This document shows positions 33,647-47,220 of a DNA stretch of 64,000 bases, in pieces (positions within the stretch are counted from its first letter, which is position 1; each line of letters starts with the position of its first letter). The stretch is from Linanthus parryae (Eukaryota > Streptophyta > Magnoliopsida > Ericales > Polemoniaceae). The stretch is taken from NCBI GenBank assembly GCA_023055425.1, contig JALGPY010000002.1, positions 46,764,321 through 46,828,320 on the forward strand. The letters run 5' to 3'. Position numbers and translations under genes: made by a program. Under the pieces are notes generated by a model. It was not told the origin of the DNA, made no database searches, and saw only the letters and a program-made list of their open reading frames with translations.

Positions 33647-35456
33647 ATGCTTGATATTGCAGGCGAGGCAAGATTGCAAGGGTTGGAGACGCAAGAGCTC
33701 TTCGGGGCTGCTGAGAACTAATAGAAGATTTCACAACAACCCAGCTACTAGGGGCAATTAGCATTGGTTTGTTGACCACTACTCTAGAACATTGCAGGAG
33801 AAGATTGTATAGTAGACTTGATTGCAGAATGTACAAGTCAATGAAGCCCTTCGCAGATAGCATTAATTCCACAATTGCATTGCAGGTGGAGTTGCAAGAA
33901 CCCCTATGAATCCCACAAAAGGAATTGAAGCTTCGAAGCAAATGAATCGCAGGGCTATTGAAATTGCAAGGGGATCGCAGGAAATCGCATGAATCGACAA
34001 CGAAGAAGTCTCGCCGACTATGTCGATATGAAGTATGTTAGCCTGAATTGCATATTTAAATTGCAGAATTGCACTTTCTCTATAGGCACAACGGAGAATG
34101 AATTGGCATTTCAGAAGTCGTAGTCAATGCTACCTCTTCGACGGGTAGGGAAAAGCCAAAAGAGAATAGCAGAATGTTGGAGTCGTTTGCATCAAGGTTG
34201 AGACCTTTTCAAGATGACACATGGAAGTATGTCGCATTGGAGCTAGCAATTTATTCGCCAAAGTGGAGATTGTTAACATTTAACACGTGACTCAAAAATT
34301 GAATAGTCACATTAGTCAAGCTTGGAGCTGTAGCTTTAGTGGCTGAGTTATTGCAGATTTGGGCGGCTCGATGAAATCCCAAATCACGCCGGGATAGGCA
34401 AAAGTCCTTGGACGGCTCATGAATCGCGGAGGCAAAATCTTGTCTCCCCCATAGTCAATATTGTAGGCTGTGTTAGTCTATATGTTGAGGATTTTGATAG
34501 CAGTTTTGATATAGCAAGTGAGAGAGTGAACAATTGCAGTAGAACAAAGTAGCAGAGAGAATTGCATATGTTACCTTGAGAGATTAGTTCTCTATCGGAG
34601 ACACTGTAACCTTCTCTAATTTGTTCAGTGAAGTAGCACTCTTTGCACCGTGGATGTAGGCCATTTCTTGAGCTGAACCACGTAAATTCTTGTGTTCACT
34701 TTCTGCACTTGTTATCGTATATCGCAGTGGGTTCACCACATCGCAAGGAAATTTCCAGATTTCCTAACACATCTGAGATCTATGAAAAATTCTTCTTCGA
34801 CTAGTGGTGGGAAAAGATGGACATGATGGGATGGACCAAATGTTACAGAGCCTGGATTTGGACAAAGGAGTCAAGGCAAAGTTTATCCTGAACATGTTAT
34901 CCTTCTGCGAGTCTGGCAACGAAAAGCTGCTAGTTTTCAGCCAGTATGTTCAGCCACTCAAGTTCTTGGAGAGGCTGGTTGTGAATATGAAGGGATGGAG
35001 TCTTGGAAAAGAGATTTTCGTCATCACTGGTGATTCCTCTTCCGAGGATAGAGAATTGGACATGGGTCTATAAAAGCATGTGGGGAAGGAATATCTCTAG
35101 TTGGCGCATCGCGTATTATCATACTAGATGTCCACTTGAATCCATCGGTCTCAAGGCAAGCTTTAGGCCGTGCATTCCGACCGGGTCAGACAAAGAAAGT
35201 CTACATATACAGGTTAGTTGCTGCTGAATCCCCTGAAGAGGAAGACCATACTGTTTGCTTTAGAAAGGAGTCAATTTCCAAGATGTGGTTCGAGTGGAAT
35301 GAATTCAGTGGCAGTCATGACTTTGAAATGGAGAAGGTCGATGTGCAAGACTGTGGCGACCCGTTTTTGGAATCAGCAAGGTTGAACGAAGATGTAAAAG
35401 CTCTATACAGAAGGTCAGTCACCACTATCGTTATCTGTCACCATTATTATTACTAG

Positions 35457-36359
35457 TTAGGAGCACGTGCGTTGCACGTGAGTTTGGTTAACAAAAAATA
35501 TTAGACGTTTAGAAATTGTGGTATGCTGGATTTTTTTTTTCTGTTTGATAGTATGCCTTCTGAAAACCTGCTAGGACATGTTGATTCCGGGACGTCTCAA
35601 CATATTAGAGCAAGCAATACACGAATAATTTGTCTGCAACTATAGTTCTTATAAAAATACTCTTAATATTTGATGATTCCCTTGAGTAGACATTCAATAT
35701 GATCTATTAGCACTAATTAGACAAAAGAAAATAGGGGAATGAAAACAAAGTCATTGATTTCAGACCTGAGCATATCATAGCTACTTCTCCAATGTAGCTT
35801 TGGCGATCGACATTGAATTTAAGGCACCGAATATCCAACAGACATTCAAACTGTGCTTCGAAATAAAAGTTAACTGATAACATAAACAAACTGCCAAGTC
35901 TTTGAGAATTCAAACGCTACAACTTCCTACTTCTCAAGTCAAGTAGAACTACATATACAACCGATTTCCATCACAAAAGCTACACGCTAGCATTACTGTG
36001 GTGCTGCCTGACAAAGTAACTAAGCTTCTGTTACTGTTGTTAACTTCAAAGCTCTCTTCACATACACCTCCATCGCCAGAAACAAAGAGAAATGGTTTCA
36101 TAATTGAACCATTTTGGATTCCGCCGTCTACCTCTCCACATATCGATATTGTCATGTCCAACATCCTCGAGCACACCAAATGCATGTTGCCGTTCACCAG
36201 TTCGTTTCTAGTCATCGCTTTTTTCTACAGACGTGGAACCAAGAGTTCCAACATGTTTAAGTAGCCAGTCCATTTCATTTCATCTTGAAAAAGGAGAATA
36301 AGAGATTGGCTATAGATCCTTAATTGGTTCCCCTTGGCTAAGACATCTTGCAATCAGTA
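35457..36359. other. No recognised gene
   Basis: It starts with AGCACGTGCGTTGCACGTG near 35461, a word often seen at transposon ends in plants, but no element could be bounded. Open frames on both strands at 35949-36264 are unrecognised. Confidence 0.4.
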
Positions 36360-36581
36360 TACATACAAGAGGCAGTGATTGAATTGACAACATTTATATG
36401 TTGTTTCTTTTTGTCTTACTTATTTTAATTTTTAGATAGGAGTTGAGTTATTTGATCAGTTATTTATCCATTTTGGAAGACATTAATATATAATCATATA
36501 ATATATTATAAATATAAAATATGTAGTTATAATTAAAAAACTCTTTCACTTTATCAATTCAATCACTGCCTCTTATATGTA
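36360..36581. mobile_element. Small MITE with 27-bp inverted ends
   Basis: The left arm 36361-36387 (ACATACAAGAGGCAGTGATT...) matches the inverted right arm 36554-36580 at 26 of 27 positions. The 166-bp core is AT-rich. I cannot fix the superfamily; the target duplication is two or three bases at most. Confidence 0.7.
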
Positions 36582-36637
36582 AAATCGAGTTGTGTATATC
36601 CCTAACCCGGGATATACACAACTACACAACTCGATTT
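36582..36637. repeat. Nested perfect palindrome
   Basis: The outer arms AAATCGAGTTGTG (36582-36594, one base uncertain at the edge) and CACAACTCGATTT (36625-36637) enclose the inner arms GTTGTGTATATCCC (36589-36602) and GGGATATACACAAC (36609-36622), around a TAACCC spacer. It can fold in two alternative ways. Confidence 0.75.
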
Positions 36638-36684
36638 ATCAAAAATGGTACATCCTCACAGCAAAAACTACGAGACCGTATCTT

Positions 36685-36960
36685 TTGTAGCATAGGTAGT
36701 ATAAGGACAGAGGTAGTATAAGGACGTTCTCAAAAAAAAAGTGAAGATTACAGAATTACGATTACTTTAACATTTCTCCAAATCGATAATTCTACGATTA
36801 CAGAAGGACAGAGGTAGTATAAGGACGTTCTCAAAAACTACGATTACAAAAGAAAAAGTCAAAAAGTGAAGATTCAGAGAGAGAACAGAGGTAGTATAAG
36901 GGCGTTCTCAAAAAAAAAAAGGTCGTATAAGGACTTTTATATTTAACATTTCTCCAATTC
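36685..36960. repeat. Degenerate tandem repeat with AGGTAGTATAAGGACGTTCT
   Basis: AGAGGTAGTATAAGG(A/G)CGTTCTC recurs near 36711, 36803 and 36888, with AACATTTCTCCAA(A/T)TCGATAATTCTA near 36770 and 36949. Unit spacing is irregular (about 90 bases). Confidence 0.6.
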
Positions 36961-38914
36961 GATAATTCTAAGGGCATCTAAATGACATGCATTTGTAAGT
37001 TACAATTTTCCCCTGAAAAGCATAACCACGGCAAGGCTTTTTGACCGATTTGGCCCAGGAGGTCCATCGGAAGCATTTCATTGCATATTCAAAAAGCCAT
37101 TCCGTTAAATAAATAATAAATAACATGAAAGTCAAATCTACTGAATAAATAACATAAAGTACTTAACTGTTTACAATCACAATCAGTAAATATGGATGCT
37201 ATATTCACGGTACATATGGATGCTACATTTGAAGGTTGGTTCCTTTATCCCTCCCTCAGTTATGAAGGTCAGTAAATTAAGCAAGAAAATAGTGCATCTC
37301 AAAGAACCGCGTAAACTGCATGAGGAGCCCCATCGGACTAATCTTTTACGTAAAATCTTGTCAAATAACTCAAATCACAGTCAAAATGTACAATACATTA
37401 AGCTATTTGAAGTAACAATACAGAGGTGACAAAATAGCAGGGAGGCAAGTTTAAGATAGAAAAAAGAGCTAACCTGGATACAAATATATCGAAGTTTACG
37501 GGATTTCATGAGAGACTTCAGGCTAAATTGATCTTCCACTGGAATGATTAAAAAAAGAAGAGACAGCCCTTTTCTGGACAACCAAACAAGAATCAATTAT
37601 TAACTGATATGGAAACCAAGGCAAAGGGATTTGTCAATTTGTTGACTTGCAACTGAAATTAGGGTTAAATCCAAGCAAAAGGTAACTAATCTGAACACGA
37701 TTGATGAAAACAATGAACCATTGTTGGCAGTGAGATAACGCTAAGAATCATCAAGCAAATATATCAATTTAATTAGGATGGAGGTCAAGAGAATTGATTT
37801 TCTTACCGGCCATTTGCGATATCAGCATCATAATTTTCTTGAAACAAGGGGAAGTTGGGAACTTGGGATGATTCTTGTACGCTTCAATTCTTGTGAGCAT
37901 TCACAAGGCCTACAATAAGCGATTTGAAAAAACAATGCAGAGTTGAGAAAATAGCAGGGTGGCAAGTTCAAGATCGAAAAAGGGCTAACCTGGATATAAA
38001 ACAACAATGGTGGTACTCGCTGCTGTCAGAATCCGGTGACAAGATGCACTCCTTTGCTCGCAGAAACTTGATCACTGTTGACTTTCAGAGTGTTACCCAT
38101 TGTCTCTGCATCTCCTCACTGCAAAGATCTTTGATTAGGGTGATCGTGGCCTTTGCTGCCCGGATTTCAGAACTGCTTAAGAATATGTGAATTACTTGAC
38201 ATACTCATGTGCAGTGTTAAGGAGGTGGTCGACGGGACAGACAAAAACAAAGGAGGTCTTCCCCTGAGCCTTACATAGGACTTTTCTGGGGTGAGGGTCT
38301 TACCTAGGTTTGACAGACCGTCGTGTCACTTTTTCTCCAGAGAAAGGCAAGGCGAGACAAAAGGGGAAAACATGAACATATCACCTGAGATTGTGCTCAA
38401 CAATATTTAAAACATTCATTTCTTCGAAATTTCAAGTGAAAAACTCAAAGGCAGCAAAATAATTAACGAACATGGTCATTTTGTTTGCCTTAAATTTTGA
38501 GATTACAGCATTTGGAGTTTAAACATGTGCATCACCCCACCAATCTAAATATTACGATGGTGACCCAACCAGAGATGATTTTCCTAATAATAAAGACAAA
38601 TATTTTTGTTAGCTTCAAAATTAGTCCGAGGACAAATGAAGATACAAAACGTCGAGGAATCGGGGTAATGGCTTCCGTTTGGAACAACCTTATATCATTG
38701 CTCTTTTGAGTGGGGCTCTTGGATGTCAAAGCTACGTAGTGAACTGCTTTCTCACTTCTCCTATTATCTAGAACATTGGTAACATTAACTTGATTCTCTT
38801 GTGAAAGTTTAAAAAAATTTCCAATTTCTCTACCGAACAGTGGAGCACTTCATATGTAATCTAATTTTTAATGATTAGTAATCAAACATTTTTTAAGAAA
38901 ATTCAAACAAAAAA
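36961..38914. other. Unrecognised intergenic sequence with a 69-bp direct repeat
   Basis: 37415-37483 and 37931-38000 share about 60 bases (CAATACAGAGGTGA / AATAGCAGGGAGGCAAGTT / GAGCTAACCTGGATA). Each copy contains a minus-strand donor-like CCAG|GTTAGC. A plus frame at 37924-38190 (88 codons) is unrecognised. Confidence 0.4.
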
Positions 38915-39231
38915 ATGGGCAAAATATGCGTAAGATTTATGGGTTACAATTCAAAATCATATAATTTATCTTACTTAACCTTTGATATCATATAGATGGG
39001 CACAATCTGCGTAAGAAACACATAAATGGGCAAAATCTGCGTAAGATTTATGGGTTACAATCCAAAATGATATAATTTGTATTACTTAACCTTTGATATC
39101 ATATAGATGGGCACAATCTGCGTAAGAAACACATAAATGGGCAAAATCTGCGTAAGAAACATAAAAATGGGCAAAATTTGCGTAAGATTTATGGGTTACA
39201 ATCCAAAATCATATAATTTGTCTTACTTAAC
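38915..39231. repeat. 111-bp tandem repeat, about 2.8 copies
   Basis: Units start ATGGGCAAAAT at 38915, 39026 and 39137. Each holds two smaller relatives of ATGGGCAAAATCTGCGTAAG, so there is a repeat within the repeat; the third unit is shortened. Confidence 0.85.
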
Positions 39232-42200
39232 GGTTGATAACTATTGAGATGGTAGGTTCTTCAACACAATCAATGGATGCAAGTGGGAACAGTCAGAGTT
39301 GTTGCAAGGTTGCTGGTTGCATAAATTAAGTTAGAGATTTTGCTTGGAAACCAGAAGAACAATACAATGCAACATATATAACTGTTTTTTTTAGGGAAAC
39401 ATATATATTGTTCTATGATCTGCTAGTAATGCATACAGAGATATATGTCTGTTGCCTATAAAACATGGCATACAGAGATAAATTGTTCATGACAGTCATT
39501 AATTCATACCTTGATGTGGTATTCTACTGAGCCAAACTCATGAATGTACATGTGGTGATCAAGCTCCATTGACTTCTCTGTAGCCACAATTAAACAAATA
39601 AATTGAAATCTCATAAAATCACATGCAAAATGAAGTGCCATGTTTTGTAGGCTAAGTGAACAGATGGTAGATGATATTAAGGAGGAATCATAGAGCTAGA
39701 AAGAAGTAGACTTTACTCACTGATCATCTTGAGAAGTAGACTATACTTCTTCTATATCCCAGAGGAGAAATAGAAGACATGCCCAATTATTGGAAACCAT
39801 ATATTAACTTATTTGCAGTCTCATATGTTGTAGAAAATGCTAATCAACAACAAATTATTGTTGTATGATCTGCTACTAATACATACAGATATATTTGTGT
39901 CTATACACACACACAGAAAGAGCAATTACTGACTTGTTCTATAAGCATAAGGTCTGATCTTATTTCTGATGTTAAGCAAGATACAGCATACATAATGTAC
40001 TACATAATTGAGGTTGAGGGCAAGACATTGAGTGATATTCCGCTCTAGGGTATCTCAAATGTACTCAATTTTCACAATCTTCAGTTGCATACTTAAACAT
40101 TAGTCAGAATCAAGTAGCATGGCAAGAACTCAGACTGCCTACAACCTTAACATTTGAAACCTCAAAGACAGTTTATCAAAAAAAAAAAAAAAAAAACCTC
40201 GAAGACATGTTCTACTAAAAAAAGTAGTAGAATCCAGAAAACGGGACCCTTTCTCATCAAAGATACAAATGAAAGCAACTTTTTTTTTAAAAGTTAATGT
40301 TACCGTAATAGGAACACCAATAAGTTAGAATCCAATGAAGTCATGGAGAAGCCTTTGCCTACCACAAACAAATTAAGGTGGAACTCCCAAAGAAAATCAA
40401 TATAACCCGTCACTGCAGAAGAAAGACTATGTAAACACGACACGTCAAATATAATACAATCCACTGATCAAATACATATTACTTTGTCAAGCTATTTTTT
40501 TGTTTCAAATTATGAACAATGATTCCAGTTAATTAGTTTACCTTTTCCTTCTCCTTCGTATCAACCCTTCGTTTCTCTAGTTGGCTTCTGTAAATGATTC
40601 CGCTCTTGCTTAAAGCACAAATCACATTTAACTATGATGTTTCTTCGATCCAGCGGCCGTTTCCTCATGGTACACATAATTGTTTCCAATATATCTTTTT
40701 TAGAGCTAACTAACTGTATCATATGTGATTTACTTATTTGCCTTTTCCTAAAAAGTACTCAGTAGAGGTCATAAATGGACAACAACGTTTCGAACGTCTT
40801 ATGGAGACAACACAAACAAATCGATCAACATTAAAAAACAGTATTGTAACTCGGACAGATAGAGTGACGAAGAACGAACCAGCAAACCATGATGATTTTC
40901 AGAGAAAATAAGTGGGGAGAGAAGAAGATACAGATTATTGTCTTTTTAGTATCAATTGTATAAACCCTAGAATATGAACTATGGTTATTTTAGATGCGAG
41001 ACGGATGATACAAAGAAATACGAAGAAAGAAACATACCTTTTGTTCGTACCACCGAAAGTAACCGGTAGGGAGGAATCCTTTGGATCTCTGATCAGGCAT
41101 AGTTGATTTGTTCTGATGTAGGGGTTGCAGCCGGAAATTGAAGAGTCCTCGTTAATAGGGGGATCTTTCGTGGAGGAGTCTACTGAAAAATAAAACGTAC
41201 TTAAGAAGGAATTTGTTAGGCTTAACAAGAAACTTTTGTAATAAACTATTTTAGAGAGTCACTTTCGTAATAAACTATCTTAGGAGTCACCTAAATTTCT
41301 TCACTCTTTTAAGATAGTAAAGATTATAATTAATTGTGATTACACACACACATTTACGTACTTCGATTAAAAGGGAGATGTTTATATATGTAGGGGAAAA
41401 TTACATGAAAATAAATTACAGAAATTGAAGACATTTAATAAAAATGCGCCCATTCCCCTCTTTGGTGTTGTGTAGGTCTTGAGATGGTATTTTTCCAATT
41501 TGTTTGCTTCCTTTACGTCTCCCCCCTGGATACCCCTTTTTTATTGTAATTTGCTGGTAAGTCAATAAGTCATCGGTGTTGGTGGCCTTTGTTCAAACAC
41601 AAGCTCCTCAGTGTGGGTGGGATTTCTCTTTCAATGACTTAGGTTGGGTTGCGATGTTTGCACGAATGAATGAAGGTGGCATGTCTAAAGGCTTGTAATG
41701 AATCAGCGGGCCTTTAAATGATGTTTTCCGCGGAGTGTCGACGGAGTAGAACTTTTTAGTGCTTGTTCTGTAGGTTGGAGAGAATTCTATGAAGAGTTAA
41801 GTTTGTTGAGATTAGCATTCCTCATTGAAAATTCCAAGCCAAGTCAAGAGGCTTTCCAAATGTGTGATGACTGAGAAGAATATGCAGCTGAAGAGATGAT
41901 ATCATGGGCACTGAGTATTGAAGAATGAATAATATTATTCTCTTTAGTGAAGGTTCCGTAGTAGATGAGAATGAATAATATTGTTGAAGAATGAATAATG
42001 TTTATTTTCCAACAGAAAAGTTCGAGCTTTGATTTGGTGGAAGCTTTTGGACCATGGTCAGCATGTGTAAACTGGTTTAGGTATACCTGTTTATCGCGGT
42101 AATCTGTTAGAGGGATGTGGACGGATTTGATTTTAGTTATAGTTTCTTCGCTGTAGAAGCAATTGAGCATCGGTAAAAGCCATGGCTTGTTGAGTTGGTG

Positions 42201-42494
42201 GATAAAGTGGTTGACTGTGAGATTTTATGAAATTAGAGCTGAAGTTCGGAGGAAATCTATTTTGGTTTTTGGTATCCAGTTATCTGTGAAGGGGTTTATG
42301 GAAAAGTATTATATTATGGTAGCTTATAGTCTTGTCTGATCACAGAATTGTTCAGCTTAGATCTCTTAAAACGGACTGTATTTTGTAGCTTGCATTGCTA
42401 AATCAGACCATCAGTCAGTTTATGTTTCACTTGAGTTACCGAATGCTCGGTCCATAACAAATGCAGATATAGTGTTGTTGGTAGAGCTGAATAT
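39232..42494. other. No recognised gene
   Basis: AT-rich with short frames only. The minus frame 41228-40935 (97 codons) and minus frame 42170-41844 (108 codons) have no motif I know. A CIAKSDHQSVYVSLELPN-like stretch near 42391-42440 (plus) recalls the end of a LINE endonuclease, weakly. Near 42490 lies the AATAT target site of element B. Confidence 0.45.
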
Positions 42495-42967
42495 TGTTAG
42501 ATCAACTTTAAACTTTATGTAGATTATCTAAAGGCGGAATCATAATCTACAACACATAAACTATCATCTAGAATAGCCAAGAACATAAGAACATTAAATA
42601 AGACTAACCTCGGTCCATAGCTAGTGTATTGCGTTCCATATCATGATGATCTTGAGTGAACCGCGATCTTCCAACCACAACTCGGACCAGCTTCAATGAT
42701 CTCTCTCAATGGGAAGAGTGAGACTACTGTATTCGAATGTGTTGGGGATCACAGCCCTAGTAGTCTTTATATACTAAATTGATGAGGCTCCCATAACCCT
42801 AATCATTTAGTAATGGGCTACTACACATTACAAAGCCCACACCACTTTATGTTCCTACGAGCCCAATTATTAATTAGATCACTTTAGTGGCCCGTTTATT
42901 TGACAGCCCAATAATATAACTACCAATATTTTCATATTGGCCCACAAAGAAATAAAATTTCCCAACA
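42495..42967 (-). repeat. 3' LTR of element B
   Basis: 473-bp partner of 48354-48826, one substitution seen. Confidence 0.9.
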
Positions 42968-44780
42968 ATCTCCCACTTGGGCCAAACTTGAAAAACCCGG
43001 ATGTAGTTATATTTCATAATCTTTAGTGCTAGCAAAAGTGCTATCATCCTTAGAACATTCCTTATAACAATCTAGTCCATTGTCCATACCAGTGTGAGAC
43101 CAAAGCGACCTTTGCTACATTTAGATATAGTCGTAACAAAGACCCTTCAATGATCACCAAACCAATATATTCAATGACATAGATCAAGTGTGGATGTGTA
43201 GCGGGAAATTACATGCAATGTGATCTTTAGACATGCCTATTTCCACTGATCCTTACTGAAGTGAGATCAAACCTTATAATTTCCGTCTTTATGCTAAACC
43301 GCAATTGGAAATTCAAAATAACAATAATTCAGAGTAACTTGAAATAAAACATAAAATTTATTCTGCAGAAATTGAAGTAAGTGTCTCGAGAAACGACATT
43401 CATTAGATACAAACTCCCACTAAACCAAAGTACCTTAGATATTACCACTCCAAATGAGCAATCCGCTCCTCAACACTTTATGTGGTAATTCCTTAGTTAG
43501 AGGATCCTCAAGAATGGAGTTTATCATAGTAATGTCACATTGACACAAACACTCTAAATATTTTCTTAAGAAGAATAAGACTTTATGTCAATAAACTTGA
43601 CCTAATCCTCGGAATTAGATTCAGTGATCTCAAAATTATCTAAATTCCGATAAGTGAGCATGTAGTCTTTTGTTCTCTTCAATACTTTACTAACCGATTG
43701 TATGTTTACCCTAATACATACAATAATTAACCAAAATCATACCAAATATACCAATATGTAAACAATAACCACATGTGTACATATTCTGATATACACTTGA
43801 CTCATTGATCCGATGTATTACGAATCTTTGCATCCTTATTACTTATCTCAATATTCTTGAAATACTGAATGAGACTAGAAATTGTCTCCTTAAGTAGTTG
43901 GAATATTCCTTAGTGCACAACTTTAAGTACTCGATCTAGCAAATACCTTATCGATATAGATGTCTTGTCGAAAACTCAATGATATACCCAAGAGTATTTA
44001 TTTTCGACACATGAAATAGGTCCTCAAGATCTTTTCTTTAGAAACCTTATAAAGAATATCTTGGTTCACCTAACAAGTCTATATTTGTGCTAGCCAAAAG
44101 AGTATAATCCAAATGATGCACCAGAAACTTACTCCCACTGAATTGTGGTACTCACAAATATCTACCGTAGTTATCTCGCAACATCATGAGATAATAACTT
44201 TATGAATATTGCAATACCATATCTAGAAGCAAGCTTTTAGACTATAAATGGAATTGTGTAATTTACAAACATGTACTTTGAATTACCAAAGTCAAAGTTA
44301 TATGATTGTAATCCACTTACCAAAGAGAACTCTATGAATTTTCTTTGTAGTCAGTGCCTCTTTTAGATGAAAATTAATGACAACGTATGACCTTCATATC
44401 TTTCATAATTACCAACAGCACATCTTATTTATTGTAAATAACAATAAATTATGCTATTATGAAAGATTCCAAATGTCACTAATATCTTCAGAGATTTCAT
44501 CTTATCATTACAAAATCAATTCACTTTAATATTTGTTTGACTTGTAAGAAGTTGAAAGAATCATCTTCCACAAACCTTATGTCAAACCCAAATACATGAG
44601 AATAACATGTACTACATAAATCATATTTCTCATGTCATTAGTGAATTACTTTAGCGGCACTTCATATTTGAGGTTGTTGAGTTTGCCCATTATGAGCATC
44701 GATCCGAATTTGAGTAAAGGAGTCATATATCTTTATAGAATATTTCTTTGAACGATGTGAATAACTTAATATGCACCCTC

Positions 44781-47113
44781 TTATTTGGCCGAACAAATAA
44801 TCCTCCTTTGGGCCGATTAATGTTCGCATAAACAAGTATGCCTTATTATTTGGCTACACAATGACCTTCCTTTGGGCCGATCATTGCTTGCATAAACAAT
44901 AGACATGTGCATTTCACAAACTTTATGTTCAAAGAAAATAATCCTTATAACCGTATCTCCCACTCAAACTCAACATCCTCAAAAGTCTCAAGAAAAAGGG
45001 CTTTATTTGAGAAGACAAATTGCAAGATTTAGATCTTCTCAATTGTTAATGACATCAATAAAAGTGGCAACGAGCAAATACCAAATTCAATATCTCCCAC
45101 TAGACCAATATGGCCTCACTTAGGTGGGATGATCGGAAATGAGAACCTCCTTATGCTAGGTATTCGCCTAGCCAATCATATATGGTACTAAATAGTCACT
45201 TTAATACATAAAATATTTTATATGTAAGCTGCAACCTTAAATCTTTATTCCCACAGCCTTATGACAAAGAAAATGAGTAATCATTCTCCTTATAATATCA
45301 AAAGATGTTTAATTTCATTCCCACAAACTTAATTTATGACAAGTATGTCTATAACTCCATCCAGGGAAGAAATTATATGCACATCTATGGGACTTAAGTT
45401 AACACCATGAATGTTGTTACCTTGTACATTCACATACTTTACTTCTCAAACCAATTATAGGTGTTGATGAGGTGGACAAAAACTTATGAACTACATATGA
45501 TACTGTTTTCCACTCAAAACAACTATAAAGAGTGGTCTACCATATCAGTACATATAAGTTCTAGTATGTCGTTATTCCACACACACCTAATTATTTATAC
45601 ACCCCTTTACGCTTTCAACACAAATTCAAAATATTTGTGAAATCAGGGAGGCTACGAATTCTATTACACATAAGCATCTTAATGCTTCCAACGAAGGCAT
45701 TCCTTTAGCTTTTGTGCCATACCAAATATAGAATTCTTACTATTATATCATTGTACCTCAAAATGACATGCATGGTCTTTCTTAATGAAGCATTACATTT
45801 GAAATATTATTTTTAATCGAAATGTAGCATTTACAACTTTCCGAATTACCAAAATTTCTGAATTTTCCCATATGAACGAAAATCTAATTTTCTTAACATT
45901 AGTAAATGCACAAAGTTCAAACAATGTTTGAAAATAAGCTAAAAGTCTTTGTTGCTTCAACTATATTTGTCTTGCCATTGCCCATAGAGATGAATCTTTC
46001 AGCATCAAGTGGCTATTGGCCCAACAACCAACCATGCATAAATATTCTTAATTGAGTAGTTGCACCAAAATCTACTCACCAAATATGATAAGGTAAAAAA
46101 CTTAAATTAATCCATAGTGAGAAGTAAAATTTTCCGTATCCAACATGTGGCATTAAATTTATATTCACATGTCTACTCATATCTATGTAAAAAATATCAA
46201 AAATTACCGAATGATATTATATTTACATATTTTGGACCGTGATTCAACTGCAACTTACATTATTGTATCCCCTTTATCTCGACTATTATCCTTAGGGTAA
46301 ATACTAAACGAGTACATTTAGTTTAATCTCACACAACTATTCTCTCTTTAAACACACAGTGAGTAAAAGTTCACAAGGAACTTATTTATCCATATGAGCG
46401 TTACAGCTCTCCGTATACTCACTTAAGTGCTTGAGAGAATATATATATATACACCTTATTAGCATGTATTTAGACAGCTCTAACTTTAGTACTTAATTTC
46501 TTAATTGAGATTAAAGCTTTCCGGATGTACTCCCTTACGTTCCTCTTTTAACAAGACAATGTTGACTAAAAGTCTTCTTCATGTTTTCTTTAGAAAACTC
46601 GGACACATAAGCTTGAGGAACTCAATAGCATTTCCATTACTTCATTTAAAAGCTTCTAGAATTAACTTTATTTTCAAGAATTTATACATGCTATAAAGCA
46701 CTAAATGCGAGTCTTTGTCAGCAATAACAAATAACAAATAAGCTGACTTAAATAGAGAACAAGTTAAAGACATGATCTCAAAATACAAATATATTGTACA
46801 AGCATCAAATAAAATATAACGACAAAGTATTCATGCAAGACATAAATCAACAACATAATAACGGGTTCTTTACAAGATACCTAGCACAACATTGTTGTTT
46901 AGTCTTTGGACAGAAACAACAACTTGTAAGTGGTACTCTCCATGCAGTAATCAAATATTGACAGTAAATCCGGTCAAACAATAGGTCTTTCTTTGGGCCG
47001 ACGTATTGTTCACATGGAATAACTTGATAACCGTCACATATTTACTACCACAAGTGTGCTTATTATGTGACCAACTAACAACCTTCCTTTGGGCCGATTA
47101 GCTAGTCGCATAA
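44781..47113 (-). repeat. Hairpins of element B sharing a TTTGGGCCGA loop
   Basis: Four hairpins share the plus-strand loop (C)CTTCCTTTGGGCCGA with different stems: about 44781-44833, CAATGA/TCATTG at about 44859-44886, AACAATA/TATTGTT at 46977-47010, and TTATGTGACCAACTAA paired with TTAGCTAGTCGCATAA at 47063-47113 (13 of 16 by strict complementarity). The outer ends keep a TTAT...ATAA frame while the middle changes. The rest of this interval is unstructured by eye. Confidence 0.7.
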
Positions 47114-47220
47114 ATAATAAACACACACATCTTTATATCCCAAAATAAATAAATTTTACACAATAGAGGTCACTTTGGCGACATATCATTTCAACTGATT
47201 TATTCTAGGATACAAGACCA

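Larger units (their letters stand above)
32027..34738 (+). mobile_element. Deleted Ty1/copia element inserted in the SNF2 pseudogene
   Basis: 2,712 bp. LTRs of 468 bp at 32027-32494 and 34271-34738 (TGTT(G/A)(G/A)CATTTA ... GGGTTCACCA) with many differences, so it is not recent. Flanks CATCT (32022-32026) and CATCG (34739-34743) are the target duplication with one change. The polypurine tract AAAGTGGAGAT lies just before the right LTR. No typical primer site follows the left LTR; the interior jumps straight into mid-gag. Integrase, RT and RNase H are missing. Confidence 0.88.
31549..35456 (+). pseudogene. SNF2 remodeler fragment of the DRD1/CLASSY clade, split by a copia element
   Basis: 5' part (31549-31929): VYQNNVREVFNNFDLVRPLF, REMTRKVLHFYIGDFLDELP and LLDFTVFL. 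3' part (34804-35456): [58 protein letters not shown], then in a second frame [20 protein letters not shown] and [20 protein letters not shown] (helicase motif VI). Such proteins act with plant RNA polymerases IV and V in RNA-directed DNA methylation. About 45 bases around the motif V region, plus the frame, are lost near 35060, and the copia insertion splits it at 32026. The ATPase half upstream is absent. The order and wording fit DRD1 (CHR35)-type proteins better than CLSY1-4. Confidence 0.8.

Noticed and set aside
35461..35479. GCACGTGCGTTGCACGTG word as a Helitron or other transposon end
   Set aside because: Only a single word; no partner end, terminal hairpin or insertion target could be shown.
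35949..36264. Overlapping open frames on both strands
   Set aside because: Neither strand gives a recognised domain, so I did not call a gene.
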